Source of the DNA: Semisulcospira habei
Lineage: Eukaryota; Mollusca; Gastropoda; Semisulcospiridae
Reading direction: 5' to 3'
NCBI GenBank assembly: GCA_036245525.1
Contig: BTPG01000003.1
Coordinates: forward strand, 156,337,507-156,401,506
Length of the DNA stretch: 64,000 nt
Shown in pieces: positions 36,401-39,400 of this stretch; the first letter of the stretch is position 1; each line of letters begins with the position of its first letter. The notes under the pieces were generated by a model that saw nothing but the letters and a program-made list of their open reading frames with translations, did not search any database and was not told the DNA's origin. A program made the position numbers and the translations under genes.

Positions 36401-39400
36401 GAAAATCGACAAAGACCAGAGATTACTTACTGATTCAGCAGGAAAGGGACAAATTCTAGGTGAGCAGTTAAGCCAGCTCTTGCTTTACGCATTGCCACAT
36501 GTCCATATTCCCTTGTCCGATGTCTGTTACTCTCTCTTCCTCTTTCTTCTCTTCCGCACCGGGTCTGTCATTGTCGGCGCGACTCCATGATACTTTCTTT
36601 TTTTCTTCGCTGGTTCACCCGACATCTTGTCTCTGATTGGTTATAATTATGCAGACAGCCTAAATTCGTATAGAATAGTTATGACGTCAGCTACCATCAC
36701 CTATCACAAGCAATCTTTCCCGCTGGGATCCGAGGAAAGATTCCGGTGGGCCTCTTTTCACTTTGAACAGTCGAAATAAAACATTTGGTGGGACAATACT
36801 GAAGTGTCTAAATTGGTACATATACTGAATCCCAGTAAAAGCTTTTTGCGAACTGAAGCCTTAAAAAAGGTCGGGTGTGCCCCTTTAAGTCTCTTGCTGG
36901 CTCGCGTTACCTCTATGACGATTTGTTTTCTGTCGAAACTTTTTACCGTTGAAAAATAAAGTTTCATTATCATCTATGTTATTATGTTTATGCCAAATGC
37001 GCCGTATGCTCGGGTACCCACCGTGTCTTTAGAATTTACAGTGAATGTAACAGTAACACAGAGCTAAACACGAACATTAAACATGGAGAATTATTTTGTA
37101 GTCTAAAACAGCAGCTAGCAGCACTTTTTTTTTTAACCAGAGAAATATACTGACGAGCAAAATAAATGCGACATTTTTGGAATCATCGGAAACACCAACT
37201 AAAGTGTTTCCGATGAGTCCAAAAATGTCGCATTTCTTTTGCTCGTCAGTATACTTCGGCCACTATGAGTAAGGAAACTCATTTGTGAGGCATTGGCATT
37301 TGTAGAAATGACTTTACAAACCTCTAATTCTTTCTTCTAGGTGATTCTTAGTGGGTGACCCTCTCTCACGAAACCAGTCTTAACTCGCAGGGAGCCGATC
37401 AGCACTGCACGCAATAATATCTGGTGGGGGTCAATCTGGGTCATTTTCGCTTTTTTGCAGAAATGTATTCTACATACACCAAAGTATCGTATGGTTAAAA
37501 TATTTATCATGAAAAATGCCATTAAATAGGTTAAAAATGATTTTAAAAGTCTGCCCTTGGCCCCAATTATGCAGCACACATAAACTTCACAGGCTGTTTT
37601 CTTAAAATGGCCGCCAGAGGCTTTAACAACTTTAAACACTAACAACTTCTACAATTGTTGCACTACAGCATAGTCATATATCACAGTAATCAGCAGACAT
37701 TGTAGTTTTCAGAAATGTATGTATGTCAAAACATCCAAAATGCGAGTTAAGACTGATTTTGTGAGAGAGGGTCACAGTCTGTGTAAGCTATTTGTGAAAT
37801 CCCAAAAGTGAATTTCGACAGTAGAAACTATGTATGAAATTTATTCAGTGACGCCTCAATCATAAACGATAAGGTTCAGGGGCGGATATGGGGGTACCCA
37901 GGGGTTCTGGGGATACCCAGGGAATTTTTGCCCCCCCCCCCCCCCCCCCCAATCATTGAAAAAGACCATTGTTATTTATACCCACTTTCTGCACTGCAGT
38001 CAATTTCACGTCTCACACATCGAAGTCTACGTAACTGAAAGCATCATTGGAAACGACAAATGCACCATCGCAGCAGAAACACTACCTCTCTGAATCTACT
38101 GAATGAGAACCCGCACAGACAAAAACATGTTACGACCAGCGATGTGCAACTTTGACACACACCGTAGTTCAGTTTTCAGATCTTTGAAGCATAAAATCAT
38201 AGCGTGATAACTAGCTCGTAACTATATGATAAAACAGGCTTAACATCTTGCGAAATCAGTAAGAGATAAATTCTACTGAATATCATGAATTCCGAAAATC
38301 ACTAGCGCTCGCAGAACTATAGGAAGAAAGACAAAGACCGTAGATTACTTACTGATTCAGCAGGAAAGGGACAAATTCAGTTCTGGGTGAGCGGTCAAGC
38401 CAAGCTCTTGCTTTACGCGTTGCCACATGCCCATATTCCCTTGTCCGATGTCAGTTCTACTTAGGGGTATCTTGTCTCTCTTACTCTTTCTTCTCATCCA
38501 TTCCGAATCTGTCATTGTCGGCGCGAGTCGATGATAGATGTACTTTCTTTTTTTTTTCTTCGCTGGTTCATCCTCCATCTTGTCTCTGATTGGTTATAAT
38601 TATGCAGATGACCTAAGATCGTATAGAATAGTTATGACGTCAGCTACCATCGCCTATCAGAAGCAATTTTGTTACGTGTCCCGTCAGAAAATTCCGGTGG
38701 GCCTCTTATCGTTTTGAACGGACGAAAAAAAGCATTTGGTGGGACAATGGGGTGGTCACTGTCTAAGTGGGTATGTATACTGAATCCCAGTAAAAGCTTT
38801 TTGCGAACTGAAGCCTTAAAATAAGATCGGGCGTGCCCCTTTAACACGACTTGCCATGCACTAATACAAGGTGACACAAACTGTTTAAAAAATACACTTG
38901 AAACCTATAGTTTGTGGCGTCATTTCAACCATGCACAATACTTATAGCAAGACGTAATAGTTGACAGAACTGTAAAAATGCCGTCACAAATGGCTGTTGT
39001 TCAATACCTGACTGTGGTCGAAGTGTAGCTCCGATTGAAAAACTTCTCTCTGCTAGCTGACTGTGCTGTTTTAGAATACGGAATAACTCTGTATTAGTTG
39101 TGTTTACTGTGGGTCCCCTTTAACCACTTGGCTGCCAGTGGACACGGATTTTGCGCCTGAAACCACTGCCCACTGCGTTAAGAAAAATCAAACAATGATG
39201 ACTGAAATGAAAGCAAACGTGGGCACACCGGCAGAACACAGGACTAACAAGAGACATAAATCCTCATGAGCCCCCGCGACTGCGGGTAGGCTCATGAGGA
39301 TGTATGCCTCTTGCATGCAGATGGGTAGCGCTCGCCTCGCCACGGCAGTTAAGGGGTTAACGTTATACGTGTTTCACTTAACGCGCGTTTGACCGGCGCT

